Part shown: positions 47,801 through 60,031 of the stretch, piece by piece
Layout of the letters: every line of letters starts with the position of its first letter
Numbering within the stretch: position 1 is the first letter of the stretch
Source of the DNA: Acanthaster planci
Taxonomy: Eukaryota > Echinodermata > Asteroidea > Valvatida > Acanthasteridae
Direction: 5' to 3'
Length of the DNA stretch: 64,000 bases
NCBI RefSeq assembly: GCF_001949145.1
Contig: NW_019091396.1
Location: 1-64,000 of the forward strand
Program-made: the position numbers and the translations under genes
Notes under the pieces: model-generated
The model's input: only the letters and a program-made list of their open reading frames with translations
Databases searched by the model: none
What the model was told of the DNA's origin: nothing

Positions 47801-50800
47801 CAGTATATTATGGATTGTGACCAGACAAAAAAACGGGATTCCAGCCTCGTCTGACCAGACCAACGGATTGCTTCATACAATACCAAACTCACTGCACCAC
47901 AACAAAAGTTTCCCCTCTGCCAACAAAGCCCTCTTATTTGGCAACAGCCCTCGGCGGGCACGGGAGTTAGATTTGACGGGTATTAAATGCCATTTTGACA
48001 TTTGGTAATATAACTGTCTACTTAGAACACGTCGCGGTCCGTCAACTTGCAGCGAAGTGGGTGGTAGTCGGGCAAAATCCTCTGCCTCGGGGGAACGGCA
48101 CGGAACCAGATCACACAACAAAGCAGTCTCATTCAATGATATGGCCCCCTAATCTCATATATATTTGATATTTTTTATCATTTTTAAACATGATTTTTGT
48201 ATATACGTACATGTATCTCTCTAGCTTAATAATTTTGTCTTTTTCAACAGTTTTTCTGTAGGTGGTATTGTTTATCTATAAATCAAATTACAATTCGGTC
48301 TTTTACCGCGAGAATTTGATGTTTTAAGAAACAATAATAATAAACAAATATACATGTACTGTCATTACTAATATCACATCAATCACTCATAAAATGACAT
48401 TGACCCTTATACTATAGACGTGTAAAAAATGTGTGAGTGCTCGCCTTAAAAGTTAAAATGTTAGCGGCTGCAAACTGATATGCTTTCTAATGACTGGAGT
48501 GGGCTTTTATTGCGGCAGAGAACATTCCAAGTATTGTGATCTGAACTCTATGCCCTTTGTTTTCGTTGTGCGCTGTAGCAATTATGACGTTCAATACATG
48601 CAAGGCTTATGAATGAAATTGAAAAGACGACTGGCAGAGATCAGGTGATTCAAAGGGTATAACTCGGAAGAAATTCACAAAGTCAAAGCTATTATTTTAA
48701 TTGCAAACTATGGATGAACTATCATCACATATTGTGCATTTACTCACACCTGATTAGCGTGTCAGAAGGCTGAGAGAAGCCACTGTCTTGTAGATAATGC
48801 TTAGAGATTTGGCAGATCTGAAAAAAATCCAAAAATTGACATACGTTTAGACTAATACACGTGTTGGCATTATGGACGTTGCTGCCAACATTTTAAATGT
48901 TCCGATCGGGAGAGCCTCGGAGATACACAGACTACACGGACACCGCTGAGAGATGCGTTGCGCACGCAAAAAGGATCCCCAAGAGGGGCCCCCACACGTA
49001 GACCTAGGTCCACGCCCCTCCATGCCCGTGAAGAGATCACGTCAGATGGAGCCATCTTAAAAAAGGCTTGGGCAAAACGCCAAACATAAGCAACAAAGAA
49101 TTCGACCAACGTGGAACAGTCAGCCTGTAAATAATAATAAAAAAACAAACAAATTTGGGGGTATCTGTTTACCCGAAACAATTCTTACCCCTGTTCTGTC
49201 ATTTCCACTCCCGACCGCTAAATTTCCCATATCGTTTGTTGGGAGTGCCGAGCGGGACCTGAATGGTGTCAAGTTTGGGGTTATTAACTGTAACGCGTAA
49301 CAATGAGCACAGCCAGCCACGGGAGGTGGGAAAGTTATTGTTCCCCTGCGTTGAATCTTTTTTTCTTTTTTTCTTTCTTTTTTTTTTGTTTACGCCCAGC
49401 CCGATTTAACAGTGGGGGGAAACAGAAAAAGTATTTTGCTCCAGAGCAACTGATCGGTCCCCGCGGCGAGGTCGGGCAGCATTATGCTTTTTCCTGACTA
49501 TTAAATGACTATACGACATTAATGTTGCTTGCAAAAATAAAGCGAAAGCTCCCATGGGGTCGAACGTGCGCAAAGGTGAAGTACTTTTCTCCCAACTGTC
49601 CACCTTGCATTCTCCATAACCCGAGTACCACACGGACTTAACACTTTGGTAAAATCCGATCGCTTATCATCATTTCAAGGAATCCTAGATAGTCATTTAA
49701 TTGTCCATCTTGAATCTCAAAACATAGGGGAAAATCTCTATCGACTGTCAAGTTTCTACCGGGCTCTGTGCACAGTTAAATCATTGGTTTTTATTGTAAA
49801 CTATTCTGGGAAAGTAAAAAAATTAAATAATAAATAAACGGAAAAGAAAAATAACTACACATATTAAACCTTTTTTTAAATATCTGTCTCAATATTCTCC
49901 TCCTTAAGCATTACATGTACATGCCATGTCCGATGCACGCGGTTTACGCTCATCCAGGCAACACAGTTAGTCTTTCTTTTGCCGCTTGTCAATAAATAAA
50001 CTTGGTGGAGGTGACAAACATTCAACCATTTTCCCCCACAGTGTCTGCAAATAACCTCTTGCGGTTATTGTTTGGCAGTGGGAACGTGAGCAAACCCGGA
50101 AGAGGAACTTGTTTACTAGCGGCAAGGTCATCGCTGTTGAAGCGGGGTCAACTCTGACAATTTGGCTCGGAATGTTTCCATTTGTATGAAACACGTTTGG
50201 GCGCCTGGGCGCAACCTGGTAGAGGAGATTCCCCTCTCCTCTTGAAAGTTCGATATCCGACCTTTGGTTAACCACTAGTTGATGTTGATTTTGTGCAACG
50301 GTTACCAGGGAAAATAGGCAAGTTTGACACGGTCGCTGATCGAACCTCAGTTCATGCATGCAGTGTTATCAATTCAAATGCCGTGCAGGCAGGATGAACT
50401 TGAAAAAATTTTAAACGCTCATAACCCATGCTTTTTATATGTCGTTTCCGCAGTAAAAGGAATTCACAAGCACAACGAACGCCTAGACAGAGCACAGCAC
50501 ACCACACCCTCAAAGGGAGATCCACCTTGCCACCGTTTGCAGCCGTGCGGTGCGCCCTCCAGCGGTTTGGAGCTGCTCACGGGGGTGTCAGAGTGGTACC
50601 GACTGCACTGGCAAAATGGCGCGGGAAGCAGTCGTGGAGGCTTCAAGGGACGGGAAGGTAGACCAACGCCAAATTTACCGGGTCTAGAGTCGTTCTGCCG
50701 CCCTTGGATGCAAGACAGCCGTGGCGTTCAGGGTTCAATCTCTCCGCGGGAAAACGTCTCCGCTTTCCCGTTGCAGCCCGCTCCTTTGTCCCGGCAAGAA

Positions 50801-53800
50801 GCGCCAGATTTGACTGCCACACCACGAGTGTCAAGTCCTCCTGGCAACTGCCAAAGCAGCACATGGAATAAAGAAGATGTGTTGGGAGGGGTCGACTCTT
50901 CGTCAAGTGGACACTCAAAAGAAAATACCATCGCCGGTACCTACCCCCTGCATCCTGCAAGCGCCGACCATAGAGCGCCTCGAAGCCCCGAGAAAAGCCG
51001 ACCCTGGAAATCCCATCAAATACAGAGCCGATTTGAGGTGACTGAGGGCGCCCCATCTCTCTGGCATGGCGACATTCAGCGTCAGGCCAGCTCGAGCGAT
51101 GAAGACACCTTGGACACGAACACTGGCAAGAAATGTAAAAGAGATGTGACAAGAGGCGAAGTTGGCGGCCATTGCAGCCATGACACCGGTGTTCAAACGA
51201 GGAGACCTATCAGTCTCGTAGTCAAAATCAACAAGAAAGACCTTCGGATCACTAACAGCGACGATCGACCAACGTCCCTGAGTTCGTTCAATAGCGCCAC
51301 CAAAAACACATGCGCCAGCAGCACTCTCGGTCAAAATGTTGAATCCTCAAATGGTGCGCTGAAGGGAAAGGCTTCTCCCACCAGTCATCTCAACAGCAGA
51401 GCTTTTATCAACAGTGCCCTCAGTAACATTGCATTCGTCAACAGCTCTCTCAGTGCTACAAATACCTCTGCACGAATGCAAGACTTATCCGGTAATGCTG
51501 AAACTTTTATGGAGGCTAGAAATGTCACGATCAGTAAAGACAGAGACATGCGCACAGGTGCTGCCAGGCGTTTGCCGACAGGTAACGACAAAACGGAAAA
51601 TGACCAACCAAACAACGATCAGAAGCACCAACGTCAAAACGGGGCAGGCATTGCAAGACTGCCTACCGGCGGGAATTCGGGAGCACACGGCCTGGCCAGC
51701 ATACCGACGGAACACCTCCCCCCACGCAAGCGCCACAAGAGGGCTTCCATCTCATTAAGTCTGGCCACAAACGGGAATCCCTCGTGCGGAGAACACCCAG
51801 CAAATTCAGAGTCAGCCAGCGAAGGGAGCCGTGCCATTCCGATTCGGGGTGGCCGTAACGTGAGTGAAAAGCTCGTGCAGCCCAGTCCGGAGGCTAGCCC
51901 CCGTCCAGTCGAGAAACCCTGTAAAAATGACGAATCACAACGGTCGCAATCGGGAGAAAGTGACAGCAGCGTGGTCAGATCTGGCCGGGAGTTCGCAGGT
52001 AATGGCGCCGGCGGTGGCGATAGTCCGCAAGTTTGCAGAGAGGGTGAAAAGTGTGCAGAGATGGCGCCTGAGACGACAGCACAATCGGGGAGAGTGCCTT
52101 CTACAGATCTGAGCGAGGAGACCAGTGAACTCTCTCCTTTCACGCCCACGCCAAGCAGCTCATCACGTGCGACCCCAGACGTCGCAGCTAGTCTCTCAAA
52201 CCAACCACAGTCTACGCAATGCGAACAATACACGCACCTCTTCATGCACGGAGGAATGGTGGACACTAGGCCCTTCGACCAAGAGTTACCGCAACCACCG
52301 CCAATCTACGGCCACCTGCCTGCTCCAAGCTACACCGCGAAGGGCCCGATCAACGATACCCCACCTCCCATTGGTCCCCTTGCCCCACCCCTCGACCTGT
52401 ATCAACACCCCCAGCCATTCCCGCTGCCGCCCTATCCCCATCACCGATTCGTCTACGACCCGAGGCTGACCATGATGCCGCCTCCAACATACACCACCAA
52501 CTCGTTGATGACACCTTACCCTTGCCACGGTGACGTCAGTTCGCAACATGGCGGCGCACACACTCATCCATCCCGAGGGGGTGCCTACTCACCCCTGCCG
52601 TACCAACACACCCACCCAGTTGGGCACCCACTTGAGGCTTATCCCATGAGCAGGGTACATCCTCCTCAGTGCTATGCTTTCTCACCGTACACCAGTCCGC
52701 CCTTGCCGCCGTCGAATCCTTCACAGTCTGGCGATGGTCTTCTCCAACCCTTGACAACTGTGCCATGCCCTGCTCTCCATCACTCAACATACACTGCTCC
52801 TGTGCATCACCCGTCTCCATACACACTCCCCGTCAACTCAGCAGTTGCAGCTTCCCAACCAACTCCGACAACCGCCGACACAACTCTGACAACTGACAGT
52901 GCAATGAACCAGCCGCAACCACCGCAGCCCCGAAACAGGGCAATGAATCCGCCCAGCACGCAAGCTCCGGTGCCCTCTCGCCCGGGCCAACCCGAAACCC
53001 ATTTCGCTCCCTTGAAGCGTGCTCCCGGAAGATCAAGAAACAGCAACCACCTGTCGAGTGGGGTCACTCTTGGCGAGACCTCGTTTCTCTGCGAAGTCTG
53101 CAACAAAGTGTTTCCCTTGCAGCGTCTCTTGAATCGACACATGAAGTGCCACAGCGCCACCAAGCGATACAACTGCGCCTTCTGCAGCAAAGGTTTCAAC
53201 GACACCTTTGATCTCAAGCGACACGTCCGAACACACACAGGTAAGTCTGGTTTTCTCGACTGTGTAGAGTTTCATTGAAACCACTGATACGTGGATTATC
53301 ACAACAACTGAATGTTCCACTTACGCATACTCAAAAAGATCGCTGCTCTACATATGAATCTAGCCACTTTTAAATGACCCCTTTATTTGGCGGAAAGGTT
53401 TGTGCGGTCGGGAGCAAATGTCATGGAACATAGTGTTACCACGATCGACCGATCCGGCTTTTGCTCGTGGGGATAAAGTACTGCGGTAGTACAAGCACGG
53501 TGTAACGCACCATGGGCTAACCCTCCACAAGGACACTGTTTTTTAGACTGTTTTAAATTAGCGGACACAGGAGGGCACTATTTCAAGCGTGTGAATTGGA
53601 GTAAGCAGAGAATATTCTACCAAACCCAAATAGCGCCCTCCTGTTGTTTCCGTCGTATTTGAAATAGGATAATTATACTTAAATAATTTAATACTGACTG
53701 AAGATCCAAATCCAGCTGTACTTTTTTCTTGCAAATCCGACTCAGACACGGGTCAATCTTGGATACCAAGGTTTGTCCAGATTTTCGAAAGCGATTATCC

Positions 53801-55733
53801 ACACCACATAAGTGTACGGGTAAACCTGGGCAGCCATTTTTCAGTGCGAATCTTGTATCTTGAAATGGCTTAGTTAAAGGGAATAGTTAGTACACATTTC
53901 ACACATGCTCGTGGTTTCCATGAAAATATTTTGATGTGATCGTCCCTGCCCTTAACCACCCATGCGTGCGCAATTCATCCCTGCAGTTGTGTTGTGTCTG
54001 GCTCTTTGACCGAATAGGATTTCGCTAATCATTTTTATAAGCTTCAGCGACAGATGGGCTTTCTAGACAGAGGTCAGTCGTTACGTCTGGCTTCCTCTGT
54101 AATAATGGGGAAAATAGTTCCACAACGGTTTGGGTTGAGTTCTTGTTGCTCTCCTCAGGGCAAGAATTATGCATGCATCCTGTTCTATTTGTAGCGCAAT
54201 TGCGCCATGAGACAGTTATGGAGAGTGATTTCCATTGTCCTTTTTCCCATCAAAAGAATCACTTGTTTTCCTATCAAAAGAATCGAGTGATGCATGTACT
54301 TGGTGGAGCCCCTAGCCTTTAGTCAAGGCAGCCTCGGCGACAACATGCATCCACGAGAACAGTAGCCCTTGACATTAGACTTACGGGTGCTAGTCTTATC
54401 CTGCTTTGGCCACCTGTCGTGAATGGAATCGTGCGGTAGTCTTTTCTCAAGCAGTATATGCCCAGGTGGACCTAAACGCAATGATCGTGGCGATTGTCTT
54501 GGCCTCAGGCTATGGTCCTCCCTATACAGAACCCAACTTGTTGGGATTAAAGCGTTGAAGTCCGCATATACACGATATACGCTGAATTGCGGTGTTTGCA
54601 TTATGGCCTAATTCGTCTGGAGATCTGCTGCAGTAGACGTTTGACTTTGTGGCAGCCAGTCATATTTTGAATAAATGAATGATAGACAAACAATTTATAT
54701 AGTTCCAAAGTGACCAGACCCATCAGTTATTTTTGTCTGTTCAACTTACTTGGTGATACATGATTATGCATGAATCACCAAGTAATCAACATGAACTGAA
54801 GTCATACGCTTACCACGGCATGTGTCGCACCAATGCTGTGATTCTGGGAATGTGAATTTCAAAGCTCGAATTTCCGCTTGTATTTACACAAATAGTCGTT
54901 GAGCTTGGCTCATGAAAAGGAATAGCGTATTAAACCGAGCCTTTCACAGTTGTTCCGAGCGACTGCAACAGTCGATCCTTCGACGTCCTGCGCGGGTAGT
55001 TGCTTCTAATTACACGCATTTCATGGAAAGAATTTAAATCCTGGGATTATCAGTTCGGTGCGAGTCTGGTCCGACGGTCTGAATCGGGTGCCAAAGGGAC
55101 GATTCTTGTCCATTGCTCAGTGTTAGGGATGGAAGGGAAACTCTATCATCGTGTTTAGCAAATTCCATTGAAGTACGAAACGACCCTACAAACCAAATGT
55201 CGGCTAAGGTGGCAGTCTAACCAGAGTAACAGGCAAAGTGAGGTAAGGCGAGCAAAGTGGAGAATCCTCAAGACGGCAAGTGTTATCTTGTCTATTTTTC
55301 GTCTGCAGGCGTCCGTCCTTACAAGTGCGAGCACTGTAGCAAGGCCTTCACCCAGCGCTGCTCGCTGGAGTCCCACCTGTCCAAGGTACACCGCCTCCTC
55401 CACGACTACAACTTCAAGCAGCGGCGCTCCAAGGTCTTCGTCTGCGAGGAGTGCGGGGCCACCACAGAGCAGGCGGAGGAGCACTACGCCCACATCCGCG
55501 ACGCCCACCCGAACAGCGCCGAACTGCTCAAGTTCCAGGACAAGCTGCAGTTCCAGAAGCTCCTGCGCCGGGGCGAGGGGGCGACGTCGCCCGATGACGT
55601 CGGTCAGCCCGACCGCGTCAGCTTGGCCGAACCGCCGACGACATGCGGCTCGTCGGCGCCTCCGGGACCGACGACGTCCTCCGTCGTCGCCGAAAACGGG
55701 ATGCCGGACACTACTCCGGTGAAGTCACAGTGA
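41654..55733 (+). CDS. ovo: Ovo/OVOL (shavenbaby) C2H2 zinc-finger transcription factor
   Basis: Exons 41654-41801, 50454-53240 and 55309-55733 join in phase 1 at both junctions to give 1119 residues. Four C-terminal zinc fingers are Ovo-specific: FLCEVCNKVFPLQRLLNRH (927-949), NCAFCSKGFNDTFDLKRH with VRTHTG (955-977), YKCEHCSKAFTQRCSLESH (983-1006) and FVCEECGATTEQAEEHYAH (1022-1045). GFNDTFDLKRHVRTHTG, RPYKC and AFTQRCSLESHL are almost invariant in the family. Ovo proteins bind DNA and control epithelial and germline differentiation. The first 900 residues are Ser/Asn-rich, then Pro/His/Tyr-rich, and look disordered. Oddity: exon 1 encodes MPASSTATLSPPSNN rather than the SNAG repressor peptide found in OVOL1/2 and Svb. 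The gene call is certain; exon 1 is supported by phase and splice sites only. Confidence 0.93.
43284..43508. mobile_element. Short hAT-like element with CAGTGGC ends
   Basis: Left terminus CAGTGGCGTAGCC and right complement CAGTGGCCTAGCTAGG. Flanks TTACGGGC and TTCGGGCT agree if one base was lost. A poly-G run (43299-43312) and a poly-C run (43320-43327) sit near the left end. Confidence 0.6.
44433..44469. repeat. Perfect 37-bp palindrome
   Basis: The 18-base arm CGAGTTACAATTTGTTGA is followed by one A and the exact complement of the arm. Confidence 0.97.
45943..45980. mobile_element. MITE family C, left end, truncated by a gap
   Basis: GCAAGATATGGGACGGAG followed by AGAATCCCCCC matches both termini of the element at 63522-63692. 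The rest falls in the gap. Confidence 0.7.
45981..46166. other. Assembly gap (186 N)
   Basis: This is a run of N that starts inside a family C terminus. Confidence 0.99.
46857..47165. repeat. Dispersed repeat family D, copy 2
   Basis: It begins TTTTCCAGGGGCGTAAATTT and ends near a poly-G run at 47163. It matches the block order of copy 1 at 33443-33740. Confidence 0.65.
47171..50453. other. Non-coding part of Ovo intron 1
   Basis: No exon or delimited element was found. A T-rich stretch lies at 49358-49390. A splice acceptor (TCGTTTCCGCAG) closes the region. Confidence 0.5.
50454..53240 (+). CDS. ovo: Ovo exon 2 (large exon, zinc fingers 1-2)
   Basis: The acceptor is TTTCCGCAG and the donor CACACAG/gtaagt. 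It encodes 928 whole codons. Features in order: a Ser/Arg-rich first part; an Asn/Ser stretch with the imperfect internal repeat AFINSALSN / AFVNSSLSA; a basic cluster PPRKRHKRA, a possible nuclear localisation signal; a Pro/His/Tyr-rich part; and zinc fingers 1 and 2. The open frame continues upstream to 50324, with an ATG at 50354. Confidence 0.93.
53567..53645. repeat. 79-bp foldback with GGAGGGC arms
   Basis: Arms ACAGGAGGGCACTATTT and the complement of AAATAGCGCCCTCCTGT (one mismatch) enclose about 45 bases. Confidence 0.8.
54746..54785. repeat. 40-bp hairpin
   Basis: Left arm TTACTTGGTGATACATG, right arm complement TTACTTGGTGATTCATG, with a 6-base loop. It is too short for a typical animal pre-miRNA. 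Confidence 0.85.
55309..55733 (+). CDS. ovo: Ovo exon 3 (zinc fingers 3-4, C-terminus)
   Basis: The acceptor is TCGTCTGCAG. The exon begins VRPYKCEHCSKAFTQRCSLE, continues through YNFKQRRSKVFVCEECG and ends with an acidic and Ser/Pro tail (...DTTPVKSQ) before TGA at 55731-55733. The fourth finger is atypical, as in all Ovo proteins. Confidence 0.96.
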
Positions 55734-58290
55734 CGGCGGTGGTGTGTATTTGTGTGTGGGGGGAGGGGATGATGCGTGATTCTTTCGAAAGTGGCTCCGA
55801 CGACTAATGACTCATTTTGTTAGGCTGGGTAGAGGTTCCCCAACCCCGCGTGAAGCTTGTAATTTTCTTTCACTTGTCATCAAGATTACGTGCATGAGTC
55901 GTTTGGAAATCAATTTTAAATGTAAAATGTAAAACCGTCCAAGCATTAAGATTTTAATATTTGTATAAAAGGAAAAGAAAAATCACTTAAAATAATTCTC
56001 GCAAGTCTGAAATACGCTTCGCTCTCTCAGGGAAATATGACCCGTGTAAATATTGTCTTTGCCAAAAGGAATAAGGGCCAACCAAACCGAACTCGAAAGA
56101 CGTACCATACTGCCACCATTTTGAGCACCAAACTTAGCAAATGCCTTTGTTTAGAAGGTGCATCTCTGTGTTTGCAGTGCAGTCCAACTATAACGCAATA
56201 GGACAGATTGATCTGAAATTCGTTCTTTTTTGCCAAATGTTCACTGATGGAGTTGTATTTTTGTATGGTTGTATTTTTATACTCAACCTGTGTGTGTGTG
56301 AATGAACATGTACGTAGCTGTATCGTGCGATTGCTCGCCGGGCTAAACGTGACGGCTTGCACAAAATGTGACCGTTCTTTGTCGACAAGGATCGAACATC
56401 GCTGAAAAGAGCATGCTTCTCTGCAGATGGGTATGAAAGAGTTCTTTTTATCAGACTCTTGATAGTCTCACACTATCCAAAACATCGCCCAGTACGGTTT
56501 CTGGCGATTGCACGCCGGTGAAATGTTTTTTTACGCCAGGTTGCACTTGCGAAAACAAGTCACCACCATAGGATATGTATGCTGAATAGGGAAAGTGTAA
56601 GTAAGTAAGCTGGAGTCCGGCGGCTTGAAATTAAACGCTACCAATATGGGCAGCTGCCATATGGCCGGTAACATTGACTCATGCGTAATTCCAAGCTGCA
56701 GACAAGTACTTCGAACGTGTCCTAACTTACCTGGGTGTAAACTTGTTTCTTTTTTCCGGGGTAATAGCTTATGCCTTGTTATTCTAGAAAGCTTACACCT
56801 TGAAGTGGGTAACAAAGTATTTGGAAAGATTAGAAAGGTAAAAATGGGTCTTTGTCGGACTTAACCTTACCGACATACTTTTATACCTGTTTACTGCATG
56901 TACATATATGTTCATGGTTGGACAGTCAAAATGCGTGTGAACACAATTGTTAGTGCAATCAAGTGTAATGTGTCTCTCCCGTGCATGCGTTGGCGTAAAA
57001 TGTAGCTGTGTACTGTTTTTCTTTATTTTGCGTAAGCTGTAAAACCCAGGGCGGGGGGCAATGTCATAGAGCTACTAAGCACAAAATTTGCTTAAGCATG
57101 AAAAAATCCTGCTTGACAAATCAGGTTACCAGCTAAAACTTTATGTGATGTACATACGGTTTTGGAATGGTATTCATCTGTCTTTTGTACAGCATGGCAA
57201 TCACAAAGATTTTGCAAGGTTTTCTGCGCTTAAGCAAATCTTGTGCGTATGAAATTGGCTCCTGCAGGTTCTTGCGAAAACATTGACTAGGGCTCTTAGG
57301 TTCCTTATTTTACGTTGTAGATTAATGTCCATGCACTGAAATTGAACAACTGCAGATTTGCCGTTGGACCCCTTTTACAAACGAACTGAATTTCTTTTAT
57401 AATTCACACTGGAAATACGTACGTATTCTCAGTTTTCCTTAGTGGTAGATAAAATGATATAGCTATGTTAGTTCCGAATTATCTCTTTTCTTTAACCTCG
57501 TATGCCATATATTTGGAGAGGGATTCTTCACATTTAGAGCTGTAGAAAGTAGACGGTTATATGTAGACGGTGCATTTATAGTTTGTGTAGGAATTTTGCC
57601 TTCTTTTACTGGAGTGGTGGTTGTTTGGTAGGGGGCCTAAGGTGCTGATCTCTCACGTTTGTAATGCGTCGTGTTTTATCGAAGGTTTTTCGTGCATTTC
57701 TCTCGTGCGCAGTAATGTGACATGGAAGGAATCTTTGAGGCTCCCGTGGTGCGCAAAGGGGAAAACTGAGGGTAGATAAACTTTTGCTTCTCCATGTCTA
57801 GACCGTGAAGGGCGACACCCCCTCCCGTGCAAACAGGTCCAGAGTTTTACTCGAGGTTCCATCGAAAGCCGACGTCAATGGCATGGCATCTGGGGCGACG
57901 TCAAGTGGTTTTACCAAACCAAAAAAAAAGCATACTTCTCTGTCCCATGCACCAGTCTGATAGTTTTCAAGGCCTCTTATGCTTCTATTTTTTGCAGATC
58001 ATGGGTCTGTTTTCAACTGATGCCATGTTGTTTCTAGCCAATGTATATTAACTGCTTATTCCCCGTCCTCTTCGTCGCATGAAATAACCTTTTACTTTTT
58101 GAGTTTTCGCGGAACTGTACAAGAGTTTGTATGTGAGAGAAGTCTTATTATAATTGTGCAATTCGCTTGATTTGTGTTACATGTAACAAACAGAGTTCTT
58201 AAAAAAGTAAAATATTGTGCTTTTTAATTGGGGCTAATTTTATGTAATATTGTTTGTGGACTTAAGAATAAAGAACCGTCCAGTACAAAA
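55734..58290 (+). other. ovo: Probable Ovo 3' UTR with poly(A) signal at 58267-58272
   Basis: AT-rich and non-coding. AATAAA at 58267 is followed by a suitable GT/CA-rich stretch. The implied 2.5-kb 3' UTR is inference; an earlier end is possible. Confidence 0.4.
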
Positions 58291-59158
58291 CACAAAAATA
58301 CCTGTTTACCTTAATATGTAATTGAATTACCTTTAGCCAACAACACCAATTTTGTTTTTTAGTAAATACTGGAACGAACTGTATAGGAAAGAGTGTCAGA
58401 TGGATTTTACTTTTCTTCATGCTCGCTTAAGCCATTGTGGGAATTCGACTCGTAAAACGAAAAGGAAGTACCCGTGTTCATGTGTTATTGAACTGAAGCC
58501 AAACTGTTAGACCCAGGCGCTGGGTGTAGAGGTGTCCCGCTCATGGTAGATCTGAATCCAGGTCGACGACTGACAAAGCGAAAAGTAACACGCTCGGTTG
58601 GTCAAGGTGACTTTCCGTTGAAGGGTGCACACGTGTAGGCTATTTACGAAGATATCTTACTCTGAAAAACAGCCGCGAAAATGCATATTAGCCAGCCCGT
58701 GACAAATATGAACTGACGACATGGATGAGTTGTAACGGTTTCTATACACACTCGTGGCGCGCATTGGGACCGGTCCGTTCCGCATCGTGGAGTTGCTTGT
58801 CTGGCAATGCTTTCTTTTGTGATCAATTTTTTTTCGATCCCCGGTAAGGGGGCAATCTTTTGAAATGTGTTGGCATGGCCGTGAATTGTCTGATCGTGAA
58901 CCAGACCCGTAAAAGGGGGAAAGAGATAAATTCCGCCACATTTGACATCAAACCAGATCGGGGCAGGGGAGGGTCTGGAGGCCTTCAACAACGGCGTACA
59001 GGAGGCTAGCTGTCGGTGACCGGTAAGTATTTCCATGTTTCTGCTTACTCACGTAGAGCCTACCCACAGTAAATTGTTGATTCAGCAGGACCTGTGACAG
59101 TGTTTAATGGGAGGATCAATGTTATAGACTACCTCAATACAGCTAATACAATTGTACA
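58291..59158. other. Intergenic, nothing recognised
   Basis: No exon or repeat could be delimited on either strand. Confidence 0.55.
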
Positions 59159-59344
59159 CACTCAAAAAACTCCCAGGTCAGATTGACCCAGGATTGGGTC
59201 TCATTCGGAGTGACCCTTTTCTGGGTCAAAACTGACCCCTTTCGGGTCGTATTTGTCCCTGTCTGGGTCTTAATTTGACCCGGAAAGGGTCACACCGAAT
59301 GGGACTCAATTCTGGGTCTATCTGACCCGGGACCTTTCTGAGTG
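59159..59344. mobile_element. Full-length foldback MITE rich in GGGTCA half-sites
   Basis: The two halves of this 186-bp element are near-complements. Left CACTCAAAAAACTCCCAGGT, right complement CACTCAGAAAGGTCCCGGGT, with pairing continuing inward through TCATTCGG and TGACCCTTT. GTAC flanks both sides within a few bases and may be a target duplication. No coding capacity. Confidence 0.88.
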
Positions 59345-60031
59345 CAGTACGTGCAACCGCTCCACTGTGAAATTTGTGCAATTTTGGATCAGTGTTGTAA
59401 CAAGTATTATTCCCGTGAGTTGTTCTGTTTGACCACGCATGCTCACGTACGCGAAAGAGGCATCTGTCACGGAGAAAGATAATAGCGGTGCATAACACGA
59501 ATAACGGTATTATTGTACGCATTGAGGATACATGTACATGTCTAACTATAACTGAAGCTGGTACATGTAGTCACGTACGTGCTATACAGACACTGTGTCC
59601 CACAACAAGAGACGTTCATCCTGTTGTGTTCTGGGTCATAGTTGAATAGGGGAGATTCGAAACACTGCAAAGTAGCTTGCTCATGGACGAAGAATGGAAG
59701 ATTTTAGGGGGATTCAGTAAGGGTATTCTCAATGCCCCCCCATGACAAAAAAACAAACAAGCATGCATTGTGTTGGGTTTTGTCCGGAGCGACTGTCACG
59801 GAACAGTGGCTCTGCACAATACGAATCTTAATCCATGCTTAGCGCCCTTGGTGGGGGTAACGGCAATGGCTAACGATGGCGTAATTACCACGGTCGTCCG
59901 GGTTGTCTGTTGCTTACGGTAATAGATATGGACTGCGTACATTGGATGTACATGCATTGTACGCGCTTGGTGATATGAATGATCGGACTGCATCATTGCG
60001 CAAGTGCTGTGACATGTGTTACAGGGTTCCA

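Larger units (their letters stand above)
41802..50453 (+). other. Ovo intron 1 (8.65 kb)
   Basis: No exon was recognised. It contains a hAT-like element (43284-43508), a perfect palindrome (44433-44469), family C and D repeats, an assembly gap and several poly-G runs. Residual short open frames show no family resemblance. Confidence 0.55.
53241..55308 (+). other. Ovo intron 2
   Basis: It interrupts the linker between zinc fingers 2 and 3, within the TG of THTG. It contains two hairpins (53567-53645 and 54746-54785) and nothing coding. Confidence 0.85.

Noticed and set aside
48870-49181. A 103-codon minus-strand frame with an internal MAPSDVISS
   Set aside because: No recognisable domain, no clear promoter or splice context, and composition like the surrounding non-coding DNA.
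54746-54785. Hairpin as a microRNA precursor
   Set aside because: At 40 bases it is shorter than usual animal precursors, and the arms are too perfect and too short. Palindrome or element remnant is more likely.
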